NCBI GenBank assembly: GCA_021781835.1
Contig: JAJXWD010000011.1
Coordinates: forward strand, 1-64,000
DNA from: Pseudomonadota bacterium
GTDB lineage: Bacteria > Pseudomonadota > Alphaproteobacteria > Acetobacterales > Acetobacteraceae
Length of the DNA stretch: 64,000 nucleotides
Reading direction: 5' to 3'
The notes under the pieces are model-generated. The model worked only from the letters and a program-made list of their open reading frames with translations. It did no database searches and had not been told where the DNA came from. Shown here in pieces: positions 27,081 to 35,687 of this stretch. The position numbers and the translations under genes were made by a program. Position 1 is the first letter of the stretch. Every line of letters begins with the position of its first letter.

Positions 27081-27430
27081 GAGAGACTGTTTTAAAAGTT
27101 ATTCTTTATAATAATTTGAAATTATTAAAAATTTTTGCGGGGTTTGGGGCTTCGCCGCACGCTCGAACCAATGGCGCGCGCGGCTCAGTTTTATAAAAAG
27201 CTCCCCAAGATTCCGCCCCTTTTTTGTAAAACTGCGAGGGGAGCGCCACCGGTTCAAGCGACCCGAGCAGGCGGCCCCAAAAAACTTTTGATAATTTTTC
27301 AGGAGATTTTTTTAAGAGGCTTTTAAAACAGTTTCTTAGGGGTGTTTTGAAAGTCTCTTTGAAAACAGACTGAAAATCATCAAAAATTTTTGGCGCGCCG
27401 GCTCGGGCCGCTTGAAGCGGTGGCGCTCTT
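27081..27430. repeat. Nested inverted repeats of the AAAAxTTTTTG family
   Basis: Gene-free stretch of about 460 nt between cysQ and the MFS gene. A left arm (GAGACTGTTTTAAAAG... at 27082, AAAAATTTTTGCGGGGTTTGGGGC at 27118) is answered by an inverted copy ending ...CTTTTAAAACAGTTTC near 27337. A further inverted pair, 27241-27299 versus 27372-27427, shares GAGCGCCACCG, CGGGCCGCTTGAAGCGG-like and AAAATTTTTGG segments. At least three degenerate copies are present, similar at their edges to the element at 18990. Confidence 0.65.
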
Positions 27431-27533
27431 CTTGCCCTGGCACGAGACAGGGACGGCGATTTTGGGCGCGCGCATGGCAGGGTTTCTGACGTGTGGTTTG
27501 CGCCCGGGCCATGTGCGCCTTTAAGCCTTTGGC

Positions 27534-28913
27534 ATGAACCAGAGCGTACATTCAGACGGGCTGCCCGAGGGGCGGCGCCAGCAGGCGATGTTTGCGGTGG
27601 CCATGTCGGTGCTGCTGTCGGTGCTGGATTATGCGGTGGTGAACGTGGCGCTGCCGCGCATTGCGGCCAGCATAGGCTGCACCGATTCATCGGCCATCTG
27701 GGTGATCAACGCCTATCAGCTCGTGACGCTGGTGGCGCTGCTGCCAGTGGCCGCGCTGGGCGACAGGCTGGGCCATGCCAAGCTGTGCCTGTGGGGCATT
27801 GGGCTGTTTTTGCTGGCCTCGGTGTTGTGCGCCCTCTCGCGGACCCTGCCCGAACTGGCGGCCGCGCGCGGGCTGCAAGGCTTGGGGGCGGCCTGTATTT
27901 TGGGCGTGAACGCGGCGCTGCTGCGCCGGATTTATCCGGCGCGCCTGCTGGGGCGGGGCATTGCGCTGAACGGGCTGGTGATTGGGCTGGGGGTGGCGCT
28001 GGGGCCGACGGTGGCCGCCTGCGTGCTCGCGGTGACCAGCTGGCCTTGGCTGTTTCTCATCAATCTGCCCATGGGGGGCTTGGGGATTTATTTCGCCCTC
28101 AAGGCTTTGCCCGAAACACCGCGAATCAGCGCGCCGTTTGATTATGTGAGCACGGTTTTGCTGGCGCTGGCCGTGGGGCCGCTGATCATTGGGGGGGATG
28201 GTTTCGCGCATCGGGAGTCGGTGGCGCTGGATCTGACGCTGATTGGCGGCGGGCTGTTGTGCCTGGGCGTGCTGGTGGTGCGCCAGATGGAAATGACCGA
28301 CCCGCTGCTGCCGGTGGATTTGCTGCGCCGGCCGGCGTTTCGGGTGTCGTTTTTAACCGGGTTCGTGGCGTTTGTGGGCTCGAATTTCTTCATGATCCCG
28401 ATGCCCTTCGCGCTCATGAACGTGCTGCACAAGGGGCCGGTGGCGACCGGGCTTTTGATTACGCCCTGGCCGGTGGCGATTATGGTGGTGGCGCCCGTGG
28501 TCGGGCGGCTGACAGACCGGTTTCCGGCGGCGATACTCTCGAGCATCGGGCTGGCCATGACCGGCATGGGGTTTTTTCTGCTCTGGACGATGGGGCCAGA
28601 CCCCAGCGATTTCGCCATCGCCTGGCGGGTGTTTGTGGCCGGGGCGGGGTTTGGGCTGTTTCAGCCGCCCAACAACAAGGCCATGCTGATTACCGCGCCG
28701 GTGAGCCGCACGGGCGGGGCGAGCGGGATGATCTCGGTGGCGCGGCTGATGGGGCAGACCGTGGGCGGCATGCTGGTGGCGCTGACACTGGGGCTGGTGG
28801 CGCAAATGCCGACACAGACCTGTTTGATGCTGGCCTCGATTGTGACGTTTGGGGCGGCGGGGATTTCGGTGTCGCGCAATTTTGTCAAAGGCGGGCGGGT
28901 GGTCGTGGGATAA
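27534..28913 (+). CDS. MFS drug/proton antiporter (DHA2-like)
   Basis: 459 residues, 12-14 hydrophobic segments. MFS motifs: SVLDYAVVNVALPRIAASIG (helix 1), AALGDRLGHAKLCL (motif A), and LNGLVIGLGVALGPTVAACV (motif C, antiporter). It is shorter than classical EmrB proteins. Expected to extrude small molecules at the inner membrane. It is preceded by the inverted-repeat region and followed, convergently, by the TadE-like genes. No regulator gene is adjacent. Substrate unknown. Confidence 0.88.
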   Translation: MNQSVHSDGLPEGRRQQAMFAVAMSVLLSVLDYAVVNVALPRIAASIGCTDSSAIWVINAYQLVTLVALLPVAALGDRLGHAKLCLWGIGLFLLASVLCALSRTLPELAAARGLQGLGAACILGVNAALLRRIYPARLLGRGIALNGLVIGLGVALGPTVAACVLAVTSWPWLFLINLPMGGLGIYFALKALPETPRISAPFDYVSTVLLALAVGPLIIGGDGFAHRESVALDLTLIGGGLLCLGVLVVRQMEMTDPLLPVDLLRRPAFRVSFLTGFVAFVGSNFFMIPMPFALMNVLHKGPVATGLLITPWPVAIMVVAPVVGRLTDRFPAAILSSIGLAMTGMGFFLLWTMGPDPSDFAIAWRVFVAGAGFGLFQPPNNKAMLITAPVSRTGGASGMISVARLMGQTVGGMLVALTLGLVAQMPTQTCLMLASIVTFGAAGISVSRNFVKGGRVVVG

Positions 28914-28925
28914 GCCAGGGCGGCG

Positions 28926-29459
28926 CTAGATCTGGGCGGTGCCGGTTATGCTTAGGCTATATGGGTTTGAAAAGCCGGGAAGGGGAAAGGCCAGGCCGAA
29001 GCTGACATTTAGCTGGTATTGGATATAGAGCTGCAAGGTTTGGCCGCTGGAGCAGCTTGTGCCGGTTGTGAAAGGCTGAAGCGAGGAGACCGTGTAGGCG
29101 CCATTGCCGCCAGACACGCAAGCATACTCGACATTAGAGTTGCTGCCCGACACCGTGCCCGAGGCGAGGGTGATATTGAACACCGAACCGCTGCCGCTGC
29201 TGGCCAAGACGGCCGATTGCGCGCTGGCATTGGCCGTGTTTTGCGCGACGACATTGTTGCTGGTGAGGTGTGAATCATTCGCCCAGGCGTAATAAAGCAT
29301 CGATTGCATCGCCGTGTTCATCTGCGATTTGGCCGACAGGATGCTGGTGAAATCCACGCCACCGGCAAGGAGCGGCAGGAATATCAGGGTTGAGATCAGC
29401 GCGAACTCGACCGATATGCTCGCGTGGCGGTCGCGGTGGAAGAGAGATGCTATTTGCAT
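28926..29459 (-). CDS. TadE-family pseudopilin-like protein (third gene)
   Basis: 177 residues. N-terminal arginine/histidine-rich stretch followed by ASISVEFALISTLIFLPLLAGGVDF, the single hydrophobic helix and conserved Glu of TadE-like proteins. The rest is Ser/Thr/Asn/Gly-rich with two cysteine pairs (YACVSGG, TSCSSGQ) that could form disulfides outside the inner membrane. It overlaps the upstream TadE gene by 10 nt. TadE-type proteins are minor pilins of Flp/Tad pili, but no tadA, tadB, tadC or flp gene is in the window. Confidence 0.8.
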   Translation of the reverse strand: MQIASLFHRDRHASISVEFALISTLIFLPLLAGGVDFTSILSAKSQMNTAMQSMLYYAWANDSHLTSNNVVAQNTANASAQSAVLASSGSGSVFNITLASGTVSGSNSNVEYACVSGGNGAYTVSSLQPFTTGTSCSSGQTLQLYIQYQLNVSFGLAFPLPGFSNPYSLSITGTAQI

Positions 29460-29962
29460 GTGGCGGCCACCGTTTGAGAGGCGCTGCCCACGATCGGGGC
29501 GATGGCGGACATGGTGAATGTCAGTCCGGAAAACTCCGCGAATCCCAATGGTTGCCAGTTATAGGTGGCGCGGGCAAGGACGGACGTGCTGCTGCCGGAT
29601 CCCGACCATGTGACGGTGAGCGAGAGGGGCGAGCCCGATATGGTGCCAGATGCACCGCTGGGCGCAGTGCCCGTTGAGACCGCCGGCACGCCGGTATCGA
29701 AACCATTGAACGTCGAAATCGTGCGGGTCAAGCACGGCTCGGTCAGGCTTGGGCTGGAGGTGACCAACCCATTGGTCGCCTGAATGGAGGCCCAGCGTAC
29801 GGTTGCCTTTAGCGCGTTGGTCACGGAGTCCAGGGAAAAGGCCAGAAAGCCGATATTTATGAACGCCATGACAAATGCCATGAAGGCAAGACCAACCAGG
29901 GCAAACTCGATCGCGGCGCTTGCCCGCCGCTGTTTGCGGAAGCGGAAGAAGATCGGTTTCAT
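29450..29962 (-). CDS. TadE-family pseudopilin-like protein (second gene)
   Basis: 170 residues. Basic start (KPIFFRFRKQRR) and then ASAAIEFALVGLAFMAFVMAFINIGF, the TadE transmembrane helix with its Glu. The C-terminal part is Thr/Ser-rich and likely periplasmic or extracellular, with two cysteines (EPCLTR and the final ATCK). It overlaps the TadG-like gene by 4 nt (ATGA) and the next TadE gene by 10 nt, so all three are translated together. Confidence 0.82.
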   Translation of the reverse strand: MKPIFFRFRKQRRASAAIEFALVGLAFMAFVMAFINIGFLAFSLDSVTNALKATVRWASIQATNGLVTSSPSLTEPCLTRTISTFNGFDTGVPAVSTGTAPSGASGTISGSPLSLTVTWSGSGSSTSVLARATYNWQPLGFAEFSGLTFTMSAIAPIVGSASQTVAATCK

Positions 29963-31938
29963 TGCATCAATAGAGCCTGGGCCGCGCCGCCGCCGCTGGA
30001 GCCGCCGCCGGTGCCGCCGGTCTCTTCAAGGATGACCGTGCCGCCTTGGGTAACGGAGATTGAGCCGACGACAATGCCCAATGAGCCAGTGATTCCAGAA
30101 GCGCCGCCCGTGCTGTACCCGCTGGGCGCGATGGTGCCGGCACCGCTATCCGTGAGAGACGCGCTTGGCGCATATATCCAGCCATTCATGACCGTGCTCG
30201 CCCCTTCATTAACGGTGTCGGCCGCCGTGTCGGCGCGGGACTGGTAGATTAAAACCCCGCAAATGCCTTCGCCATCGGTGCCGTCGTAAGGTGGGGCGGT
30301 GACGTCGGCGTCGATCGGGTAGGCCGCGGGTTGAACGCAGTTGCTGGTCGGGGCGCTGAGGGAGGTCGATGTACCGCCGGCGATGTCAAATCCGGCCGTG
30401 CCTTCCAGGATGAACGTGACCCCCGTTCCAGTTACATCGGCGCCTGCTGTAATTGTCAGGTTGCCGTTGCGGATATAGTATATGCCCGGGCAAAACGTGA
30501 CGTTTTTGGTGCCGTTGGAGATGTTGAGGCCGCCATCGAACCAGTAGGTGCCGGGGCTGGTGCCGCAGTCTCCGGCGCTGTCCACCGCGCCAAAAACGGT
30601 GTTGCCTTGGTCGGCGTAATAGGCGCCGTTTTTCGCGCCGGAATAGGCTGTGAAGACATAATTTCCCGTTGGCCAATAGGCGTCTGTCGTTGCGGTGCCT
30701 TGAATTTTGGCGCCGCCATTGAAAATATAAGTGCCGCCGGGCTGTGTTTGGATCGTCAGGATGGCGCATTGATTGTCGAAGGCGTAATCGTTGCTGTTGT
30801 ACATGTTGTAGGAATTTCCTTGCAACTCCAAGCCTGGGGATTGTCCCCAGCAATTGGTTGCAAAGCCGCCGGCGATATAATAGGCGCCATTGTCGAAAAT
30901 GGTGCTGTCGCCGTCCGATCCTCCGATGCCGCCCGTGATGTATGTTGTGCCCAAAGCCCCATAGCCAAGCTCATTTGACGGATTATTGATCTTCGACATG
31001 CCGTTGTAAGCACCCGGCGGCTCGCTGCAGCAGACATATTTCACGAAATTCGAGGCGGTGGGAAAGCCGCCCTGGCCGAGCTGATTGGTCCATGGTGTGG
31101 ACGCGGTTGAATATTGCCAGTTTTGCCAGGGCAAATTGCTGGAGGTTGTTGTGTCTCCCGGGGCCATGTTGGCCAAAGGATCGGGTGTCACGCTCGCATT
31201 GTCTGTGCCGGCATAGGTCCCGTGGGGAATTGGCGATTGGGTGGGGCCGATATAGCCGTTGCTGTAGGAGATCGAGCCGCCGCCAACCGCGTTGACGGAG
31301 CTGCCTTCGATAACGGCTGACCCATATGGAATGGAAATGGCGCTGGAACTGCTGGAGTTTGCGGTGATGCCGCATTTGACCCCTTGAATGAACCCCGCGC
31401 CTTCTGCCGTGATGTCCGTGCCGGTGGTTCCGGTGGCCAAGAGGCAGGCGCTGGAACTGCTCGCCACATAATCGGCGGCGGCTCGGGCGGTTTGCATGCC
31501 CGCCGGCATGCCCGACAAGCCAAGCCCCCCCACGCCGGAAAAGAAGCTCATGCGTGGGGCCGAAACCGTTGCCACCCACTGGGTCGCGGACTGGCCGTTG
31601 ACGGTGATCGCGCTTGGCTTGATGGTTACCGATGCCGAGCTTAGCGCCGAGCGGTCGCTATTGGCGGCCCTGGCCGCGGACAGGGCGAAGGGTTGGGCTT
31701 GTGCTGAGGTGCCGACATTCGAGGCCCCATAGACGATCTCGGCCTGAGCCGCGGACATTGCCGCCGCATCGGCCGCTGTTTGCAGGGAGCCCTGCTCTTG
31801 ATACCAAAATCCGATATCGGCGACAAAACCGATCATGGCAATTAGCATGGGCGCCATTAGCGCGGTAGGCAGCACCAGACTGCCCCGCCAGTCACGCCAA
31901 AGGCGGAAGAGCGGAAAACGGCAAACGGCTTGTTTCAT
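29959..31938 (-). CDS. TadG-like surface/pilus-assembly protein
   Basis: 659 residues. Basic N-terminus, then WRGSLVLPTALMAPMLIAMIGFVADIGFWY, the hydrophobic helix of the Tad_N/TadG type, and LQTAADAAAMSAAQAEI, the usual stretch after it. From residue 170 to the end it is a long Gly/Ser/Asn/Tyr-rich region with scattered cysteines and repeated beta-like phrases (GTYIFNGGAKI, GTYWFDGGLNI). It lacks a recognisable VWA domain. First gene of a three-gene minus-strand operon with an AT-rich 650-nt upstream region. Role in a pilus or other exported structure is inferred. Confidence 0.75.
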   Translation of the reverse strand: MKQAVCRFPLFRLWRDWRGSLVLPTALMAPMLIAMIGFVADIGFWYQEQGSLQTAADAAAMSAAQAEIVYGASNVGTSAQAQPFALSAARAANSDRSALSSASVTIKPSAITVNGQSATQWVATVSAPRMSFFSGVGGLGLSGMPAGMQTARAAADYVASSSSACLLATGTTGTDITAEGAGFIQGVKCGITANSSSSSAISIPYGSAVIEGSSVNAVGGGSISYSNGYIGPTQSPIPHGTYAGTDNASVTPDPLANMAPGDTTTSSNLPWQNWQYSTASTPWTNQLGQGGFPTASNFVKYVCCSEPPGAYNGMSKINNPSNELGYGALGTTYITGGIGGSDGDSTIFDNGAYYIAGGFATNCWGQSPGLELQGNSYNMYNSNDYAFDNQCAILTIQTQPGGTYIFNGGAKIQGTATTDAYWPTGNYVFTAYSGAKNGAYYADQGNTVFGAVDSAGDCGTSPGTYWFDGGLNISNGTKNVTFCPGIYYIRNGNLTITAGADVTGTGVTFILEGTAGFDIAGGTSTSLSAPTSNCVQPAAYPIDADVTAPPYDGTDGEGICGVLIYQSRADTAADTVNEGASTVMNGWIYAPSASLTDSGAGTIAPSGYSTGGASGITGSLGIVVGSISVTQGGTVILEETGGTGGGSSGGGAAQALLMQ

Positions 31939-32588
31939 AATCGCGCTTGAAGGTTAATGAAAAATTGTTTTCGGGCGCCAAGTCACGCTTTTCGTTGTTG
32001 TTTGTCAATATGATTGGCGGTGTGCGCCGCGCATCTGATGGTCACATTATTTTGATTGGTTGTTTAAGGGAGTTTGGTTGACTTAAAGTAAGGGGGGTTA
32101 ATAGATTTTTTTGGCTTGTCCGGGAGGGGCGAAATCCGGAACATAATAAAAAAATCAGCGCTTATTTGCTTGGTAAAATTTAATCTTCAGGCCGCGCGTG
32201 GAGGGTGAAATGCAGGGCGGGGTGATGTGTGTTTTAAGGTCCGGTGGCGTTAATGATGTGCTGTTGCGAATACATATTCATCAAATTCACGAAGGTAAAA
32301 ACGGCTTCCAAGCAGAGGTCAAGAATTTTGTGTGAATGGTGGAATGTTATGAATTTGTTTTGATTTGAATTTGAGGTTTTGTTTCTTTTTAAATGACGTT
32401 TTTAATGATTTTGGCAATTTGCCCAAGATGACAAAATGTTCCGGGTGTCTGGTGTTTGTTGCAACCAGATTGGACGGTGAGATAAGGGTTTATGCGAGAA
32501 AAATCTTGTGAAGATAAGAAATATTCATAAAATCCGGTCATTTAATTCATATATGGTTGGGCCATCCGTGAACGGATGCGGGGGAGGC
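31939..32588. other. AT-rich intergenic region between divergent genes
   Basis: 650 nt with no gene I can support; short ORFs are absent or unconvincing. It is AT-rich and separates the TadG-like gene from the haloacid dehalogenase. A possible promoter reads TTGACT (32078) with ATAGAT 17 nt later. No clear hairpin terminator or known RNA motif was recognised. Confidence 0.4.
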
Positions 32589-33266
32589 ATGTCTGAAATA
32601 AAAGCCTGCGTTTTTGACGCCTATGGAACCTTGTTTGATCTGGCCTCCGCCGCCGCGCGTTGCCCGGATGTGCCCGAGGCCGCGCGCGCGCCGCTGAGCG
32701 CGCTGTGGCGCGACAAGCAGCTGCAATATACCTGGCTGCGCGCCCTGCAGGGGCGCTATGCCGATTTTCGCCAGGTGACGGCGGAGGCGCTCGATTTCGC
32801 GCTGGAAAGCCTGGGGCTGGCGACGCCCGGGCGCCATGGCGCGCTGATGGCGTTGTTTGACACGCTGCGGGCGTTTCCCGAGGTGCCGGACATGTTGCGC
32901 CGCCTGCGCGCGGCGGGGCTCAAGACCGCCATTCTCTCGAACGGCACGCCGGAGATGCTGGCCTCGGCCATTGGCAGCGCCGGGCTGGAGGGGCTGTTTG
33001 ACGAGGTGCTCTCGGTGCATCCGTTGCGGACCTATAAGACCGACCGGCGCGCGTACCAGTATGCGCTTGATATGCTGGGTCTCACGGCGGGGGAGATCAG
33101 CTTTCAGTCTGCCAATGGCTGGGATGCCCATGCGGCGGCGGATTTTGGGATGCGCGTGGTGTGGTGCAACCGCTATGGCCAGCGGCCTGAACGTTTGCCC
33201 GGCCAGCCCGCGCACGAGATTGCCACCCTGGCCGCGCTGCCCGCCTGGCTGGGGCTGGCGCCGTGA
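32589..33266 (+). CDS. (S)-2-haloacid dehalogenase type HAD hydrolase
   Basis: 225 residues from the ATG at 32589 (GGGGAGG upstream); the longer track ORF is rejected. Residues match the L-2-haloacid dehalogenase set: nucleophile Asp10 in VFDAYGTLFD, Arg in RDKQLQYTWLRAL, SNGTPEM, the Lys in RTYKTDRRAYQYAL, and SANGWDAHAAADFG. Those residues support hydrolytic removal of halide from short 2-haloacids with inversion at C2. Some family members act on other substrates, so the halogenated substrate is inferred. It stands alone; the next gene is convergent. Confidence 0.88.
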   Translation: MSEIKACVFDAYGTLFDLASAAARCPDVPEAARAPLSALWRDKQLQYTWLRALQGRYADFRQVTAEALDFALESLGLATPGRHGALMALFDTLRAFPEVPDMLRRLRAAGLKTAILSNGTPEMLASAIGSAGLEGLFDEVLSVHPLRTYKTDRRAYQYALDMLGLTAGEISFQSANGWDAHAAADFGMRVVWCNRYGQRPERLPGQPAHEIATLAALPAWLGLAP

Positions 33267-33275
33267 AAGCGGCGC

Positions 33276-34034
33276 CTATGGCGTGGCGCTGGTTGAGGCC
33301 GTGGCCGGTGGGGCGGCTTTAGGGGCGGGCGCGGCGCTGGTGGGGCTGGCGGTGGCCGCTGTGCTGGGGCTGGCCGGTGTGGTGCTGGCTGGCGTGGTGT
33401 TGGCGGCGGCCGTACTGGCGGTTGTGGTGTTGGCGGCGGCCGTGCTGGCCGGGGTGGTGGCGGGTTTGGTGCTGGCGGCAGGCGTAGCCGGTGCGGCTGG
33501 TTTGGGCGCGGCGGGCGGCTTGGGCGTTGCCGGGGTGGGCGTTGCCGGTTTGGGGGCTGCCGGCGCGGGGACCGGCACGGTATAATCGGGCACGATGCGG
33601 GCTTGCTGGCTGCTGGCGATGACCAGCACATGCAAGCCGATGGGCAGGGGGGTTTTGCTCGTCTGGGTGACGGAGACCAGGTTGTTGTTGGTCTCCTGGA
33701 CGATATATTCCCAGCCTTTGGTGTCGGCCATTGCCTGCTGGGCCGCCGCGCCGCCAAGGCCGCCGACCAGCGCGCCGCCAATGGCGCCAAGGGCCGTGAC
33801 CTCGGGCGGACCCGCGAGCTGCGCGCCCGCCACTCCGCCCGCCGCGCCGCCAGCCGCTGCCCCCACCGCGCCATTGGCGGCAATGAGCACGGCACGCGCG
33901 CCGATGATGACACCACGCTGCACGGGCGCGGCCTGCTGGGCGGCGGCGGCGGCGTAGGTGTTGGGGGAGTAGCTGTCATGGCAGCCAGTGAGGGCGGCGG
34001 GAAGCAGAAGCAGGGGCAAGGCAAGACGGCGCAC
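33276..34034 (-). CDS. Glycine-zipper outer-membrane lipoprotein with Pro/Ala/Thr tail
   Basis: 252 residues, GTG start. A lipobox LPAALTGC ends at about residue 18, so the mature protein would be lipid-anchored. Residues 45-105 are a glycine-zipper region (ANGAVGAAAGGAAGGVAGAQLAG, GAIGGALVGGLGG) as in SlyB/Pcp-type proteins. After a short conserved stretch (GWEYIVQETNNNLVSVTQ, LPIGLHVLVIA) comes an 85-residue tail made of A, P, T and S, with TASTAAANTT-type repeats. SlyB-like proteins sit in the outer membrane and help its integrity; the tail may reach the peptidoglycan. Start codon is not certain. Confidence 0.78.
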   Translation of the reverse strand: MRRLALPLLLLPAALTGCHDSYSPNTYAAAAAQQAAPVQRGVIIGARAVLIAANGAVGAAAGGAAGGVAGAQLAGPPEVTALGAIGGALVGGLGGAAAQQAMADTKGWEYIVQETNNNLVSVTQTSKTPLPIGLHVLVIASSQQARIVPDYTVPVPAPAAPKPATPTPATPKPPAAPKPAAPATPAASTKPATTPASTAAANTTTASTAAANTTPASTTPASPSTAATASPTSAAPAPKAAPPATASTSATP

Positions 34035-34264
34035 GGGGGATCCATTTTGGTCGGGATGGGGGGAATTTAGCCGCCTCGGGGCGGGCTGTCACGCGCGGGG
34101 GGCGTTTGGGCGGTGGGGGTGGGGGGTAACAAAATGATACGGCGGGGCGGGCGGTTGACTTATGAAAGGCGCGGCGCAGAGTGGGGCGGCGGCAAAATGC
34201 CCGCTTCAGGAACGAGGTTCTCGGAGTGGCTTGGGGGGGCGTGCCGCGGGATTGGAGATTGGTG

Positions 34265-35170
34265 ATGAGTGAAACGCACGCGCCGGTGGTCAGCTATTTG
34301 GGAAACAGAATTTTGGTGCGGGACGGCGAGACCGTGCTCGACGCCATGCTTAGAGCCGGGATCGATTTGGCGTTTTCGTGCAAGGCGGGCAGTTGCCAGA
34401 CTTGTCTGCTGCAATGCCTGGAGGGCGAGATACCTGAGCGGACGCAGCGGGGGCTTGCGGATGGGGTGCGGGCCAAGGGGTATTTCATGCCCTGCCGGTG
34501 CAAGCCCGTGGGCGATATGGTGCTGGCGCCCAAAAATGCCGATGATCTGGCGGCGGAGGCGTCCGCCAAACCCGTGGCGGCCACGGCCCCGGGGGCGGTG
34601 GAGATTGCCTATCCCGAAACCGATCCGGGGCTGTGGGCGGAATTGCAGGAGGGCGGCGACAAGGTGCGCCGGATTTTGGCGGATTTTTATGACGCGGTGT
34701 ATGCGGATGAGGCGCTGGCGCCGTTTTTCGAGCGGGTCTCGAAAGAGCATATCGCCGGGCAGCAATATACCTTTATGAAGCGCTGCCTGCTGGGGGAGAA
34801 GGTTTATTTTGGCGACCGGCCGCGCAATGCCCATCACTGGATGGTGATTTCGGAGGCGCTGATGGACCACCGCCAGGCGCTGATGGAGAGGGCGCTGCTC
34901 GATAACGGGCTGACCCCCAGCCAGGCCGAGCGCTGGATGCGGCTGGAGGAGCATTTCCGGGGCGATATCGTGAAAACATCGGCATGGCCGAAGCGAATCG
35001 GGGCGCTGGAGGTGATGTTCGAGGGCGTGGGGCAGGAGGTTATGGCCGTTGCCACGCTGTGCGATTTTTGCCAGGCGGAAATCGATGCCGGGACCAGGGT
35101 GGTGGTGCACCAGCGGCGCGGGTGGGTGAGCTGCCCGGATTGCGCGGAGGCGGCGGTTTTGCAGGCGTAA
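34265..35170 (+). CDS. Ferredoxin / truncated-hemoglobin / zinc-ribbon fusion
   Basis: 301 residues from the ATG at 34265, with GGAG 8 nt upstream. Residues 5-90 are a plant-type [2Fe-2S] ferredoxin with Cys39, Cys44, Cys47 and Cys77 (C-x4-C-x2-C-x29-C). Residues 128-245 resemble a truncated globin (ILADFYDAVYADEALAPFFERV, then FGDRPRNAHHWMVIS with candidate heme-ligand histidines 190-191). Residues 266-293 hold CDFC and CPDC, a zinc-ribbon-like site. The order suggests a heme protein with its own electron-transfer module, perhaps for NO or oxygen chemistry. The domains are seen in the sequence; the role is inference. Confidence 0.82.
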   Translation: MSETHAPVVSYLGNRILVRDGETVLDAMLRAGIDLAFSCKAGSCQTCLLQCLEGEIPERTQRGLADGVRAKGYFMPCRCKPVGDMVLAPKNADDLAAEASAKPVAATAPGAVEIAYPETDPGLWAELQEGGDKVRRILADFYDAVYADEALAPFFERVSKEHIAGQQYTFMKRCLLGEKVYFGDRPRNAHHWMVISEALMDHRQALMERALLDNGLTPSQAERWMRLEEHFRGDIVKTSAWPKRIGALEVMFEGVGQEVMAVATLCDFCQAEIDAGTRVVVHQRRGWVSCPDCAEAAVLQA

Positions 35171-35195
35171 CCCGCCCTCTCTGTCTCTGTGGGGG

Positions 35196-35687
35196 TCAGG
35201 TTTTGGGCGGCGGGGCGGCGATGAGGGCGGCCCAGCCGATGGCGGCGCCGACCGCGATGCCGAGCGCCACCTCGGCCAGGCGGGTGGCGAGGAAGGCGGG
35301 CATGGATTCGGTGTGGGGCACCAGCATGAGGATGGTGATGGTGACCGCCGAAACCTGGGTGGCGCCTTCGAGGGCCAGCTCGTGGCAGAGCACCCCGGCC
35401 AGGATGATGCCCAGCAGATAGACCGGCAGGGAATCACCGAACACCAGCACCAGGGCGAGGCCGATGGCGCCGCCGATGAGGCCGCCGAGCGCCTGGTTGC
35501 GGGCCATGGATTTCATGGCCCGCATTTCGGTTTGCAGCACCAGGATGGCGGTGATCGAGCCCCAGAAATCCTGGCGCAGCCCGAGCCAATGGCTGGGGGC
35601 GTAGGCGAGACCGGCGGCCAGCGCCAACAGGCCGCCACGGGTGAGGCCGGTGACCAGGCGGTGCAGAAAGGTTGCGGCGCTGGTCAT
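35196..35687 (-). CDS. FUSC/aromatic-acid-exporter-like membrane protein
   Basis: 163 residues with about five hydrophobic segments. The core FWGSITAILVLQTEMRAMKSMARNQALGGLIGGAIGLAL resembles the N-terminal half of FUSC/ArAE proteins, which includes YeeA- and PET-type exporters. It lacks the soluble domain found in full-size family members. It ends one base before the AceE-like gene (35688), which reads in the same direction, so it could be co-transcribed with that gene. Confidence 0.7.
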   Translation of the reverse strand: MTSAATFLHRLVTGLTRGGLLALAAGLAYAPSHWLGLRQDFWGSITAILVLQTEMRAMKSMARNQALGGLIGGAIGLALVLVFGDSLPVYLLGIILAGVLCHELALEGATQVSAVTITILMLVPHTESMPAFLATRLAEVALGIAVGAAIGWAALIAAPPPKT

